Shown: positions 11,577-21,582 of the stretch, piece after piece
How the letters are laid out: every line of letters begins with the position of its first letter
Numbering within the stretch: the stretch's first letter is position 1
NCBI GenBank assembly: GCA_040954595.2
Contig: CM082580.2
Coordinates: 1,860,001 to 1,924,000, forward strand
Source: Balanoglossus misakiensis
Lineage: Eukaryota > Hemichordata
Direction of reading: 5' to 3'
DNA: 64,000 nucleotides
The notes under the pieces: model-generated
Seen by the model: the letters and a program-made list of their open reading frames with translations, nothing else
Told to the model about the DNA's origin: nothing
Database searches by the model: none
Position numbers and translations under genes: made by a program

Positions 11577-14500
11577 ATGGAGGACTTGCTGAGGAGAGGG
11601 GGGCTCATACGACTCCTCCCAAGATTTCAGGAGGAAAGAATCGATATTACAACAGTATTGTCCTTAACCAATGAAGAATTGGCTCGATTGGGAGTTACCA
11701 AAGTAGGTGATCGTTCTAGACTGAGGGATTTATGCAGACCCCACCACATCAAATGAGTTTTCTCGAAGTGACCAAGCTGGCGTCGCCAGCACTAGTGGCA
11801 CTGCAAGTTCAAGTCACGTACAAAGGGAGCGGTCACTTTTGTTTACGCCTAATCAAAGCAGAGCACAACACAGTTACGGCCGAAGAAGTCGTGCAAAGAA
11901 ATGTAAGCGGACATGGACTGGACAGTTTGTTTGTCTTGCTGATCGTAACACCAGTAGCGTCCCATCGTCTGAAATCAAGCAGATACTAACTCGTGCTGGA
12001 CTTGGACTGAAACGGCTAACTCTTGACAACGAATGTAATAGCAGAGACTTGATGGATACTTTGATGTCTGATGCTGGATTTCCACAAATACGTGATTGTG
12101 GGGGTGTAGAACTGCTATATTATGCTCATGCTAAGAAACTAAATGTAATCACATGCAGTTGGTCAGTTCCTGATTTGAAAGCTAATTTAGGGGCTCAGAG
12201 TAAGATATACATAAGACCTGTGCAGAAAAACTTGTCTACTAAACCCATCAATCCAGAGACTGCTGAAGATCCAATAACCCAGATGTGTATGGGCTGTTTA
12301 AATGAATATGATATTCGTGAATTACGTGAACACATGATGACCTGCACAGCACCTTTTGATTCTGATGAAGAAGAGGTTACATATTGTGACAGGAATGAAG
12401 AACAGGATGATAATACTATTATTATTGATCCAGTAGAAAACACAAGGTGAGTTAATCTGCCAATGCTCTCTTTGTTGATAAGTATAGTTTATCTTATTCT
12501 GATGTAATACATGTCAAACAATGCAAAATGTTTTAATTTAATGAAAGCTTCTTTGTATACCTGTATGTACATGTATTTTTGTAACGCATTTTGTACCTTA
12601 ATGGTAAATAACAACAAAGCATGTCCGACAGTCATAACAATAGTGCCATTTCCCAATGTGTGAATAGTGGTTTTTCTCCCTGGTGATGGCAGTAATTGCA
12701 AGAATTGTGTGTGGTTTACCTGCCAAACACGGACACTATCTAGTATATCATACAATGTATCTGTGCACAATGTCAGTGTATTAAATGCAGGGCAGCAAGG
12801 TCAAAGGATGGAATTTCTCTGAGTTTTAATGTATGCATTGCTTGTTTTCCCCCAGTGACACCACTAGTGGTACCACAATTGTAACACCAAATGAGAGTGT
12901 TGGCCAGTCTGCTGCTGCTTCAGATCCAGAAATCACTGTAAGTTATCATTGATGGCAATTTGATGTAACTGCTTGTATCAGTATGTGTGAAATGCTGGAT
13001 TCATAGACAGCAGTGTTTCATCCAGGATGGCATCAATGGGGTGGGGCATCATGCCATGCCCCCTTTGCTAGAATATTTGAGGGGGATTTCACTCTGGCTA
13101 GGGGGTATGTAACATCTCCAACATGTGAGTGACCAATTTGTAAGGGGCACTACCCCCATAACAAATTACTAAGGGGTGAAACCCATCACCCCTCCCCCGA
13201 TCTACATGAAACACTGGGGACATAGTAACCTATCCATATCACTTTGATATTTGCAAGTAAACATTGTACAAATCAATTGTGAAACTTGTAAAATAGACAC
13301 ATTAGATATAACAGATCTAAAGTCCCAGTCAATGTCACTATTGATTATTTTTTCACAGGTTATGTTTTGTGTGTCAATTGCAAACTCTTGTTTTACTCCT
13401 GAAAGCATGGTAAAATTGACCTGTAAATGTGTAAACAGCATGGGTATTGTTGACAAGTACATTCTAGTCTGGACTGAAATTAAAACCGCAGCAATATCAG
13501 TGAAGCTTTGTCTCTGTTTTAACAAGCTGAACATTGGGTATTTCAACATTCTATCAGAAGTAGAACAAGAATGAGCAATTGACGCACACACAAAAAAAGT
13601 AAAAAAACATCAAAGTGACAATTTGATTTACTGGGGCTTAACCCTTTCACCCCAGTTCCCACTTTCGAGGTCCAACTTTACCATAGGGTGAAACATTGGG
13701 GTTGGACAGAACCATGGTGGTGAAAGGGACATTTGGCACCATGTGGAACTGAAATCTTAAAATCCAATTCTGCATTAATTGTGTTAATTCACACAAAGTA
13801 ATGTGAATGATTTTTCATTTTTTGTAGCCATACCACACCAGTGAGATGTGTACAGTGGATGATGTTGTGAATACAACTTATGAATACTGCAACGACAACA
13901 ATGTATCCGATCCTGTTGAAATTTTGAGAATTTTTCAAAGTAAAATGGTAACTGGTCGGAAATTGGACATCGAAGATTCAGGTGATGTTGTCGAAGGTGA
14001 AACCAATTTCATTATGGTCAACAGATCTGAAGTCTTACGCACAGCATTTGATGAGATTGGTTTGATCAACGACCCAAGACTGACTTTGGAAGTGGAATTC
14101 TATGGAGAGGTATGTATTTTGCAAGTTTTCTATATATATACATTCCTCATCGAATTGAAAATGGATAAACTTGGCATGTACTGCACTCAAGACGTAAGAA
14201 GTGATTAAGCAACAAATCTTTACAAATTACAGGAGGCCAGGGACTTTGGTGGCCCCAGGAAAGAATTTTTTACTGAAGTACTGAGGGAAATAAATGACAA
14301 GTACTTTGAAACTGGTTTAAAACCACATCTTGAGGAAGACTATAAAATTATTGGCACCATAATGGGTAAGTTGTACAATACTTATTTAAGAGCCATGCAC
14401 AGCAATTTGAACATTTTGTTTGTTTCTCAATGAATTATAATAAACATGGTTGTCCATTATTCATATTGACATTTCAATATTCTTTGCTAATCAATGTATA

Positions 14501-15673
14501 GGACTAAGCACACTACAGAATGGAAGAATTCCACAGTTCATGAGTGAAGAAGTGCGACAAGAGCTATTTGAAAAGCCTTCTCCATCCCCATGCATTGAGA
14601 AACTGAGACAAGGGTTTGACAAACTTGGCATTTGCAAGGTATGTCGTTATTCAGTCAACAAGTTGGTATGATAAAAGTATAATTTGTAATAAATTCCCTT
14701 GTCAACCTCACAAGCTACATTGATTAGCTCATAGTCCTTATAGCAATCTTCTTGTAACTAGAACAATTTAATGTTAAATCATTGCTATTTAAAGGGGAAA
14801 TCTGGCCTAGCTGATTTCTACATAATTTGGTAGCTTTGAGGTCACTCTTTCAGAATAAAACATATTTGACATGTATAAGTCGCGCAATTTTTTACAAAAT
14901 CGAGGGAAAGTTGGCAGAATTTCCAATATGGCATTTACTGTAATTTGAATCATGGAAAAAAGCGCCAGGACCAACTTCCGCCCACCATGGTGTGGGTGAT
15001 ACCATTCTCCGATTGGTGTCACTTGGCGACAGACTAGGTGTATTTGCATAGCTATTGTTTGTACTTTGCGTCAGTTGATAAATAATCATCAGCAAAGTTG
15101 AAAATCTATTGACAGCTTTCATGAGCTATAACCCGTGAAAAAATATGCAAATACGCCTAGCCTGTCACGCAGTGACACCAATCGGAAAATGGTATCACCC
15201 ACACCAAGGTGGGCGGAAGTTGGTTCTGGCGCTTTTTTCCATGATTCAAATTACAGTAAATGCCATATTGGAAATTCTGCCAACTTTCCCTCGATTTTGT
15301 AAAAAATCGCGCGACTTATACATGGCGAATATGTTTTATTCTGAAAGAGTGACCTCAAAGCTACCAAATTATGTAGAAATCAGCTAGACCGGATTTCCCC
15401 TTTAAGTAGTCTTACAGTTGTTTGTTTCATTGCAGCTTGTTAAGAAACTACCCCTGCTTGTGCATTTATTTGTGCCAAATGCCAACAGTGCCTTGACATT
15501 CAGAAAGCTGAAGACCCAATTAAAACCCAAGTTCAGTCCCGATGGATCTAATAATCGCAGAGAAGAGAACAACGTGTACGCGAGCTTCATTTCGTACATG
15601 ACAGAAGCTGCAGGCAAGTATTTTTGCAGACATAAAACACAAAAGGGGGATTCTGTCTGTCTGTATGCATGCA

Positions 15674-15711
<38 letters not shown>

Positions 15712-16364
15712 TTTGTTTGTATACTTACCATTTTTATTGACAAATCCGATCCTCTAAACCACTTGTCACATTGCTTTCAAATTTGAATGGCATGTTACTA
15801 TGATTTGTTGAGTGAAACTGCTTCTTATATTTGTGTTTGTATGGACACTTTTTGCCATTTTTGGTCCCCAAAAAAACAAAAACATTTCTCTAGAACCGCA
15901 TGTCAGATTGCCATGATACTTGATAGGCAAGTTAATTTTCTCTACATTTCTGTATTTATAATATTTGCTTAGATCATGTCTGCTAACAAATTTCATGTGC
16001 ATGTTATTTTTATTCCAGTGTACACATATTTCTGTGCAATCCCTAAATGGGACAAAAGTGTTATTGACGGTGTTTTTATACTTCTCTCTTCAATTTAGGT
16101 GGTAGGAGATGCGATGGTGACATCACCCTCAATCATATACTGAAATTTGTCACATGTGATCTTGAGGAACCAGTTCTTGGCTATACAGAAGCTCCTGCTA
16201 TTGATTTTTATGAAGCAGGATCTTCTTTCATTCCGACAGCCAACACCTGTATTAATATGTTGAAGCTGCCCAGAGGTACCCAGGACAATCCACTTCCAGA
16301 CAGAGACATTCTGTTTAAACTATATGATTATGCGTTTTCAAATAACTATTTTGGTGCGGTATAA
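11577..16364 (+). CDS. Transposon-encoded HECT-type E3 ubiquitin ligase-like protein (7 exons)
   Basis: Exons: 11577-12446, 12856-12937, 13828-14109, 14233-14365, 14502-14638, 15436-15613, 16099-16364. All junctions keep phase. Donors are GT except the last, which is a GC-AG type (CAG|GCAAGT). The start has a good Kozak context (AAAATGG). The predicted protein is ~648 aa once a one-base slip in the C-run near 11738-11742 is allowed for. Visible parts: SAM-like helix region (~1-55); conserved middle domain (~115-225, includes CKRTWTGQFVCLADRN); C2HC finger C-x2-C-x11-H-x3-C (~237-256); acidic linker; HECT-like region (~381-648) with VNRSEVLRTAFDEI, the catalytic-cysteine motif FIPTANTCINMLKLP (Cys ~611) and a C-terminal FGAV that keeps the family's Phe at -4. 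HECT ligases pass ubiquitin through that cysteine to substrates. The domain is shorter than the usual ~350 aa, so activity is uncertain. A role in transposition or host-factor turnover is inference. Confidence 0.85.
13011..13216. mobile_element. MITE in intron 2 of the HECT-like gene
   Basis: Ends are CAGTGTTTCAT and its inverse ATGAAACACTG, with G/C-run arms inside. It is 206 bp and non-coding. CAGTGTTTC-type ends are common in hAT MITEs, but no clear 8-bp duplication was seen. Confidence 0.6.
13642..13728. mobile_element. Small inverted-repeat MITE in intron 2
   Basis: CCCTTTCACCCC at the left and GGTGGTGAAAGGG at the right enclose 87 bp. It is a short palindromic repeat with no coding content. 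Confidence 0.5.
14791..15404. repeat. Foldback element in intron 5
   Basis: 14791-15050 is repeated as reverse complement at 15143-15404, about 260 bp per arm with scattered mismatches. The ends read TTAAAGGGGAAATC / GATTTCCCCTTTAA, suggesting TTAA-targeted insertion as in piggyBac or Kolobok MITEs. Each arm gives the same spurious ~80-aa ORF. Confidence 0.85.
15653..15722 (+). repeat. TG/TTTG microsatellite in intron 6
   Basis: TCTG, ATGC, then a long TG run and GTTT repeats follow the GC-AG donor at 15614. Simple sequence only. Confidence 0.85.
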
Positions 16365-17790
16365 CTTTTTATACCACTCCAGGTCATGTGACCTATTGTT
16401 CTTGCCATCCATTTTTTCTAGGCAAATTAGTAATCAGCTACCGTATACTTTTATTAGCTCTGCTCTCACTTGTGTCAGCCGAGCTATAGCAGTAGGTTGA
16501 TAAGTGTCCGTCCGGCGTCCGTCAACTTTTGGTATTTCAATCTTCTTCTTTAAAACAACTTGACATATTTAGCTGAAATTTGGTTGGAATATGTTTTATG
16601 GTGTCCTTAACTGATTTTGTTAATTTGGATTTGATAGGGTCATGAATATGCAAATTAGAACCTTGGTGCTTCCTTTTGTTGTTCTTTAGGATTCAATTCT
16701 TTCTTTCTTTAGCACAATGAATCAAGCTGAATTTGGATAAATACTTGTGATGTCTATGTTTGGTTTTGTTCAATAGAATACAATTGTTATGAATTAAAAC
16801 CTAGGGTATTCATATCATTGCCCAGGTTACACTGTTAAAGTCAGCAGAGCTCTTTTGACCGACAGGTCACGTGTTTCATTATATGTCCTAGGATATATAA
16901 TACAGTTTAAGCATTTAAAAAATCCAGTTGGTGTGTTCATTGAAAGCAATCTAGTAAGTCTCTCAAAAGTTACATGTTGTATGTATTGGTAGTGATTTTT
17001 CTAAGATAGTTTTTCTGGGGTCACTGATCAAGAATTACTTTGGTTAATACTTGGCCAGGATGCTCTCTGTTAAGATTGTTGTGTTCAGTGTAGCTTGCAA
17101 CTTTTACAAAGTTGAATAAAAAAGAGTTATCTTGAAAAAAAGTTGTTTCTATTGTGATATTTTGAGGCTCATGCTATAGAGTCAGTTGGTCAATGAGTAG
17201 TCGTGCACCCGACTGATATTGCAAATAGTCATGTGACCTGGTGGTCATACTGGGTTTTCTGAAAAAAGTAAAAATGGCATTTTATCCTTAACTAAAGTAC
17301 AAATCAAGTTTTATTTTGGTGTGCGATATACATGTCTTCTGCCCTTCAAAGTTTGCCAATAAATCAAGAGTAATCACATGACTTTTGCCGCCATATTGAA
17401 TTTAAAAATATCCCAGAACCAGTTATTACTGAGTTGTACGATTATGTGTATGTGTTCCCCTAATTGAGGTCTTGAAAGATTATCAGATTTCAGAGCGGTG
17501 TACTGAGGGTGGCCATATTGTTTTTCCCAAAAAATACAAAACGACTTGCATTCCAAAACCAGACTGCTATTTTAATAATTATGATTGAGAAATACAAATG
17601 TGTGGTTCGTTCATGTTCAAGCATGGCAAATGTACACATTCTTATTTCTCCAGTAGTTCTAGGCCATGCTTGAATTCCAGACATATCATGAAGCAAATTT
17701 GAATGTTAGTTGCAGGAATATACTACTATACACTGCAACTCATGTGGTAACCGTATTCAGAATGATTGGTTGCCTTGCATAACAATTATA
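16365..17790. other. Space between the two convergent transposon genes
   Basis: Holds an AATAAA at about 17113 that could serve the HECT-like gene. At 16455-16640 there is a stretch (GAGCTATAGCAGTAGGTTGA, then GTCCGTCCGGCGTCCGTCAA) of the kind seen as a dispersed repeat in marine invertebrate genomes. No further gene was found. Confidence 0.45.
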
Positions 17791-19161
17791 TCAAGGATTT
17801 CCTGTAAAGTTTTGAATAATTGATAATGCATTCCTGTCTATGTCAATACCATGATTTTCTGATTGCCATGTTGGTGATATTGATCGTGAAAGTAGAGCCA
17901 AGCATTCATCAGTTGGTTGCATGGAAGGGCCATCCAAGATTGGTCTGGAGTGATTTGTGGGTTCAAAGTCAACGTCTCCTTCGACTCCATACTCGTCAAT
18001 ATCACTGTCAGACAGGTCGATCCCAATGGGATTTTGTAACTGACCTGCAACCCATAAACGAAGTGGTGATGAACCCACTGTCCTCAATCTGTGACAAATC
18101 CAGGCATTTCGCCAGAGTTCTAATTTGTGATTGATCCTTTCCAGAAACACATAATGAAGGGCTGCAATGTGAACAGGATTTAATGGATCCAGAATGGAAT
18201 TGTCCTCCAAAAAGTAAAATACCTCATAGTACAGAGCAAGCACTCCTTCATAAGCATCACGCCATAACCTTTCAATTCTCTGGTTATGCACACTGCTACC
18301 TGTGATCATACTGCCACAGTTAACTCCTCGCTTTTCTATCATAAAATCCGCAATATAGACATTTTCCATGCCTTTGTCAGATCAAACCCTGCTTGGAATG
18401 CCATAGGTTCTAACAGCTGATTTAAAGCATGCCAATAAGGTATCTGCTCTGTTGTTATCCCTGCATTGTAGCATTACAGGAAGTCGGCTGAATCCATCAA
18501 TGCCACCAATGATAACTATTCCCCAACGTATGAGTTTGTGGTTTGTATCAATATGCCAGAGTTGATTTGGGCCTTTAACATTGTACACACGCCTCAGTAA
18601 TCTACCACGTTTCCTTGCTTCAACTCCATTTCCATCAATGCGGTGTACACTATCCCTAAGTCTCTGGTGTTGTACTTTAATTCCAGTCTTTTCCATGAGC
18701 AAGTGCGTCAACATGTTATGCCCACAATAGGGGAACTCTTTTGTTAGTTCCTCCATATGAACATCAAGTTCTTCATCTAAAATATCACTAAACATCATTT
18801 TGCTGAGCCCATACTGTCTCATTCTACGGTATATTGTACTTCCTGACACAATGAGCATTGAGGCTATTTCTGAGATCTTGAATCCTTGGTCCAAATGGGT
18901 TTCCAAAATGTGTCTAGGTATGAGAAATTGAGGAGCACCAGAAGAACTTTGCACTTGTGGAGGAGTTCCACTGCCAAATGTTACACATGCTGTACGCAAA
19001 GCCATTTGATCAGCAGGGTTTTTCAAATTAACAGATTCCAGTTCATACCTTGACAAGTTACACACAATGTCAGGTGTTATGTTCTCCATGTCAAATGTCC
19101 TGGATAGATGCCCAAGGTTTCGTTGAAGCAGTAAAGCTGACATATTTGTCACTGAATCCAT
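17791..19161 (-). pseudogene. IS3EU-like DDE integrase transposase with one premature stop
   Basis: One minus-strand frame from ATG at 19161 (Kozak AAAATGG) to the stop at 17791, 456 codons, broken only by TGA at 18384-18382 (codon 260). Order: SAM-like region (~5-65); helix-turn-helix (~85-120, includes GFKISEIASMLIVSGSTIYR); integrase catalytic core with WHIDTNHK (D205), SDKGMEN (D262) and NQRIERLW (E297), giving DD34E; then a conserved tail with LYYEVFYFLEDN and INHKLELWRNAW. The family normally has Arg before SDKG, so the TGA looks like a CGA-to-TGA transition at a CpG. Codons on both sides of the stop look well preserved, which points to recent death, a polymorphism or a sequence error. 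The product would cut and join the transposon ends in the nucleus. It lies convergent to the HECT-like gene with its promoter side at the right 42-bp array. Confidence 0.9.
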
Positions 19162-19323
19162 TTTTGCAAAATCTGCAAACTCCAATTCAATATGGCAGAC
19201 TGAATATGAAGCTACGCATCATGGGATATCCATAAAATATCAACCATTAGATACAAAATAATCAACATATAAGAACTAGCTGTCATCCCACATAATATAT
19301 ATTCTCAACACATAAGGAAAAAA

Positions 19324-19965
19324 CCTCACCACATCATACCATTACGTCATCACATAAGGAGATAACCTCACCACATCGTTACATTACATCATCACATAAG
19401 GAAATAACCTCACCACATCATGACATTACATCATCACATAAGGAAAAAACCTCACCACATCATGACATTACGTCATCACATAAGGAAAAAAACCTCACCA
19501 AAACATGCCATTACGTCATCACATAAGGAAATAACCTCACCACATCATTACATTACGTCATCACATAAGGAAAAAACCTCACCACATCATGACATTACGT
19601 CATCACATAAGGAAAAAACCTCACCACATCATGCCATTACGTCATCACATAAGGAAATAACCTCACCACATCATTACATTACGTCATCACATAAGGAAAA
19701 AACCTCACCACATCATGCTATTACGTCATCACATAAGGAAATAACCTCACCACATCATTACATTACGTCATCACATAAGGAAAAAACCTCACCACATCAT
19801 GACATTACGTCATCACATAAGGAAAAAACCTCACCACATCATGCCATTACGTCATCACATAAGGAAATAACCTCACCACATCATTACATTACGTCATCAC
19901 GTCAAGAAATAACCTCCCCACATCGTTGCATTTCCCCATCACGTCAAGTAATAACCTCACCACAT
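19324..19965 (-). repeat. Right subterminal array, ~15.5 x 42 bp with higher-order pattern
   Basis: CCTCACCAC starts recur every 42 bp from 19324 (one 43-bp step at 19450-19493). Units contain ATTACGTCATCAC, so on the minus strand each has TGACGTAAT. Variants CATGAC, CATGCC and CATTAC alternate with AAGGAAAAAA or AAGGAAATAA, giving 2- and 3-unit higher-order repeats. The last unit(s), from about 19880, are of the left-array type. It lies upstream of the transposase gene. A 215-aa His/Ser-rich ORF across it is an artefact. Confidence 0.9.
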
Positions 19966-20005
19966 AAAGTTGTCACACATCATAAGACAGTCATGGCTTT
20001 CCATA
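19923..20005 (-). repeat. Right terminal inverted repeat
   Basis: Reverse complement of 11142-11224, ending GGCTTTCCATA directly before the ATTTTA duplication. Confidence 0.92.
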
Positions 20006-20011
20006 ATTTTA
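20006..20011. repeat. 6-bp target-site duplication, right copy
   Basis: ATTTTA, identical to 11136-11141. It codes Ile-Leu in the LINE frame. Confidence 0.92.
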
Positions 20012-20240
20012 CTCAATCGCTTAAGAGACTGCTTTGGTCTTTCAGATACTGTTCTCATGTGGTTTAAATCATACCTTTCCAATCGTAGTCAGTGTGTACT
20101 TGTAAATTCCACCCAATCACCTTTCTATCCACTCGACACTGGGGTACCACAGGGATCAGTTCTTGGTCCCATACTTTTCAATATGTACACGTCTCCATTA
20201 GGTGAATTAGTTCCTTTTTCAATGTCGAATTTTATGTTTT
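20006..20240 (+). pseudogene. LINE reverse transcriptase, 3' fragment
   Basis: Continues the LINE frame broken at 11141. It shows LRDCFGLSDTVLMWFKSYLS, then the family motif LDTGVPQGSVLGPILFNMYT. It ends by a stop shortly after 20240, before the second catalytic box (FADD/YADD), so the LINE copy is also 3'-truncated. CR1/Jockey-superfamily by motif; exact clade not determined. Confidence 0.9.
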
Positions 20241-21284
20241 GACTGAACTTGCGTGTCACCTGACAGGTCTTCGCATTCATCAGAAGCTATCGTGCGTCGC
20301 TGAGATTTGATTCTTCATAAAAGAAAATTATTTCATAACCATACCAAATAAAACATTTCCAGAAATTTAGAAGTTTGCAGACTTTTCTGCTAGTTGTCTA
20401 TTTAGTGTTGAAGTCACGCTGAACTGCCAAATTTAACACAGACTCGCCGTCAACACTCAAACAGTGTACTTCTTCTACGAGTGTGTCCTGTAACTGCCTT
20501 CCTTCAATAACCATACAACAACAAATAGACGGTAAACGTTTATGCAATACCAATGGATTTATGTTTTTAAACTGGTCGACAGTCGGGAAGTATGCATGAA
20601 CAATCGATTGATTGGATTCCCCAGCGATACTATTGTATCTTGTGATTTTTTGTAGTAAAACTGTGGAAATCGGCAGGCTGCATTGCCAGTTGTTCTGCAC
20701 ATGCGCAGTTCCTCTGTCTTGAAAGAAAAGTCAAATTTCACCAACTTATAAATGTGCATTCGGAAAATAAACCCCAAATGTTTTCTTTGTGACCAAAAAT
20801 ACTGCCAGTGTGATTTTGTGCTCAAATCCAAGCTATTATTATTTAAATTGACTTGTGATACCCTCTCTTAGCACAAAAAGCATAATTTCAGCCCCAAAAT
20901 GGTTGCCATAGAAACATGTGATCACTAAACGGATATCAATTTTTTGTGGAAATCGGACCAATTATTATTAAAATTATTATTTTTATATAATTCTTTATTT
21001 AATTAAAATCTGACTTTGAGGCACATATTACCTTAATTTTGATCAAAATTTAATTAGCCAACCAAGGAACATGCATACTGGTACCTTCCTTCTAGTATTT
21101 AAGAGGGAACCAGTTTTGGCCAAATCATTGGGAATTATAGCAACATTCTGCTGGTCAATGCATGTACAATGGTGACAACACCAGTCTTCAGGTACTACTA
21201 TTCCCTGAAAGCCTCATGAAATGCCAAATTTCACATTTTTTTCCAAAAATCAAATCTTCTACCTTTTATATAAAATCTTCATCA
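20241..21284. other. Non-coding stretch with one unrecognised ORF
   Basis: A minus-strand open frame (20700-20398, 100 codons, no ATG at its head) has protein-like composition but no motif I know. AT-rich sequence follows. No gene is claimed. Confidence 0.3.
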
Positions 21285-21582
21285 TTAAAGGGACAAAGTC
21301 TCTCTCTCGCAGCACTTTTTCCATTAATTATGTTTGATACATGATGCCGTTGATGTTATTCTACATGTGGATATATGGTGAATCAACATTCGACCACACA
21401 CAACTTCCATCTCGTTAGTTGGATAGGAGAGTAAAAACTCTCCTGTGTATAAGAGGGATGGAAGTTGTGTGTGGTTGAATGTTCGTTCACTATATATCCA
21501 CATGTAGAATAACAAACATTGTCTCTTATGTAATATAATTAATGGAAAAAAGGGCAGCAAGAGAGAGACTTTGTCCCTTTAA
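21285..21582. mobile_element. TTAA-flanked palindromic MITE
   Basis: TTAAAGGGACAAAGTCTCTC at the left and its inverse GAGACTTTGTCCCTTTAA at the right. The arms fold across nearly the full 298 bp, around a centre near 21430. TTAA at both ends fits piggyBac- or Kolobok-type mobilisation. Confidence 0.85.

Larger units (their letters stand above)
11142..20005. mobile_element. IS3EU-like DNA transposon carrying HECT ligase and DDE integrase genes
   Basis: An 8,864-bp element bounded by inverted repeats that are identical over the outer 83 bp as read (11142-11224 and 19923-20005), starting TATGGAAAGCC and flanked by ATTTTA duplications. Subterminal 42-bp arrays lie at both ends. Two genes point inward: a HECT-like ubiquitin ligase on + and a DD34E integrase-type transposase on -. 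The 6-bp duplication, TA-starting ends and integrase family agree with what I recall of the eukaryotic IS3EU superfamily; that label is recalled, not searched. The copy is probably no longer autonomous because the transposase has an in-frame stop. Its introns have collected secondary MITEs and a foldback. Confidence 0.9.

Noticed and set aside
11243-11608. 121-codon minus ORF and + ORFs at 11184-11565
   Set aside because: Array-derived frames over the 42-bp repeat, antisense or upstream of the real gene start.
11700-11737. Intron joining the two frames of HECT-like exon 1
   Set aside because: Candidate donor GTAGGT and acceptor GCAG would make an intron of under 40 bp; a one-base slip in the C-run is simpler.
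13202-13591. Overlapping ORFs of 107-129 codons on both strands
   Set aside because: They lie inside intron 2 of the HECT-like gene, partly over a MITE end, and have no recognisable motif.
14807-15387. Two 80-codon ORFs with almost the same sequence
   Set aside because: They are the two arms of the intron foldback read on opposite strands.
18382-18384. TGA read as selenocysteine in the transposase
   Set aside because: The family position is Arg as recalled and CGA-to-TGA is a single CpG transition; no reason to invoke recoding.
19420-20067. 215-codon His/Ser/Thr-rich ORF
   Set aside because: It reads through the 42-bp array and then the terminal repeat into LINE sequence; 42 is divisible by three.
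20398-20700. 100-codon minus ORF as a gene
   Set aside because: No ATG at its head, no splice partner, no motif; kept only as a remark in the surrounding stretch.
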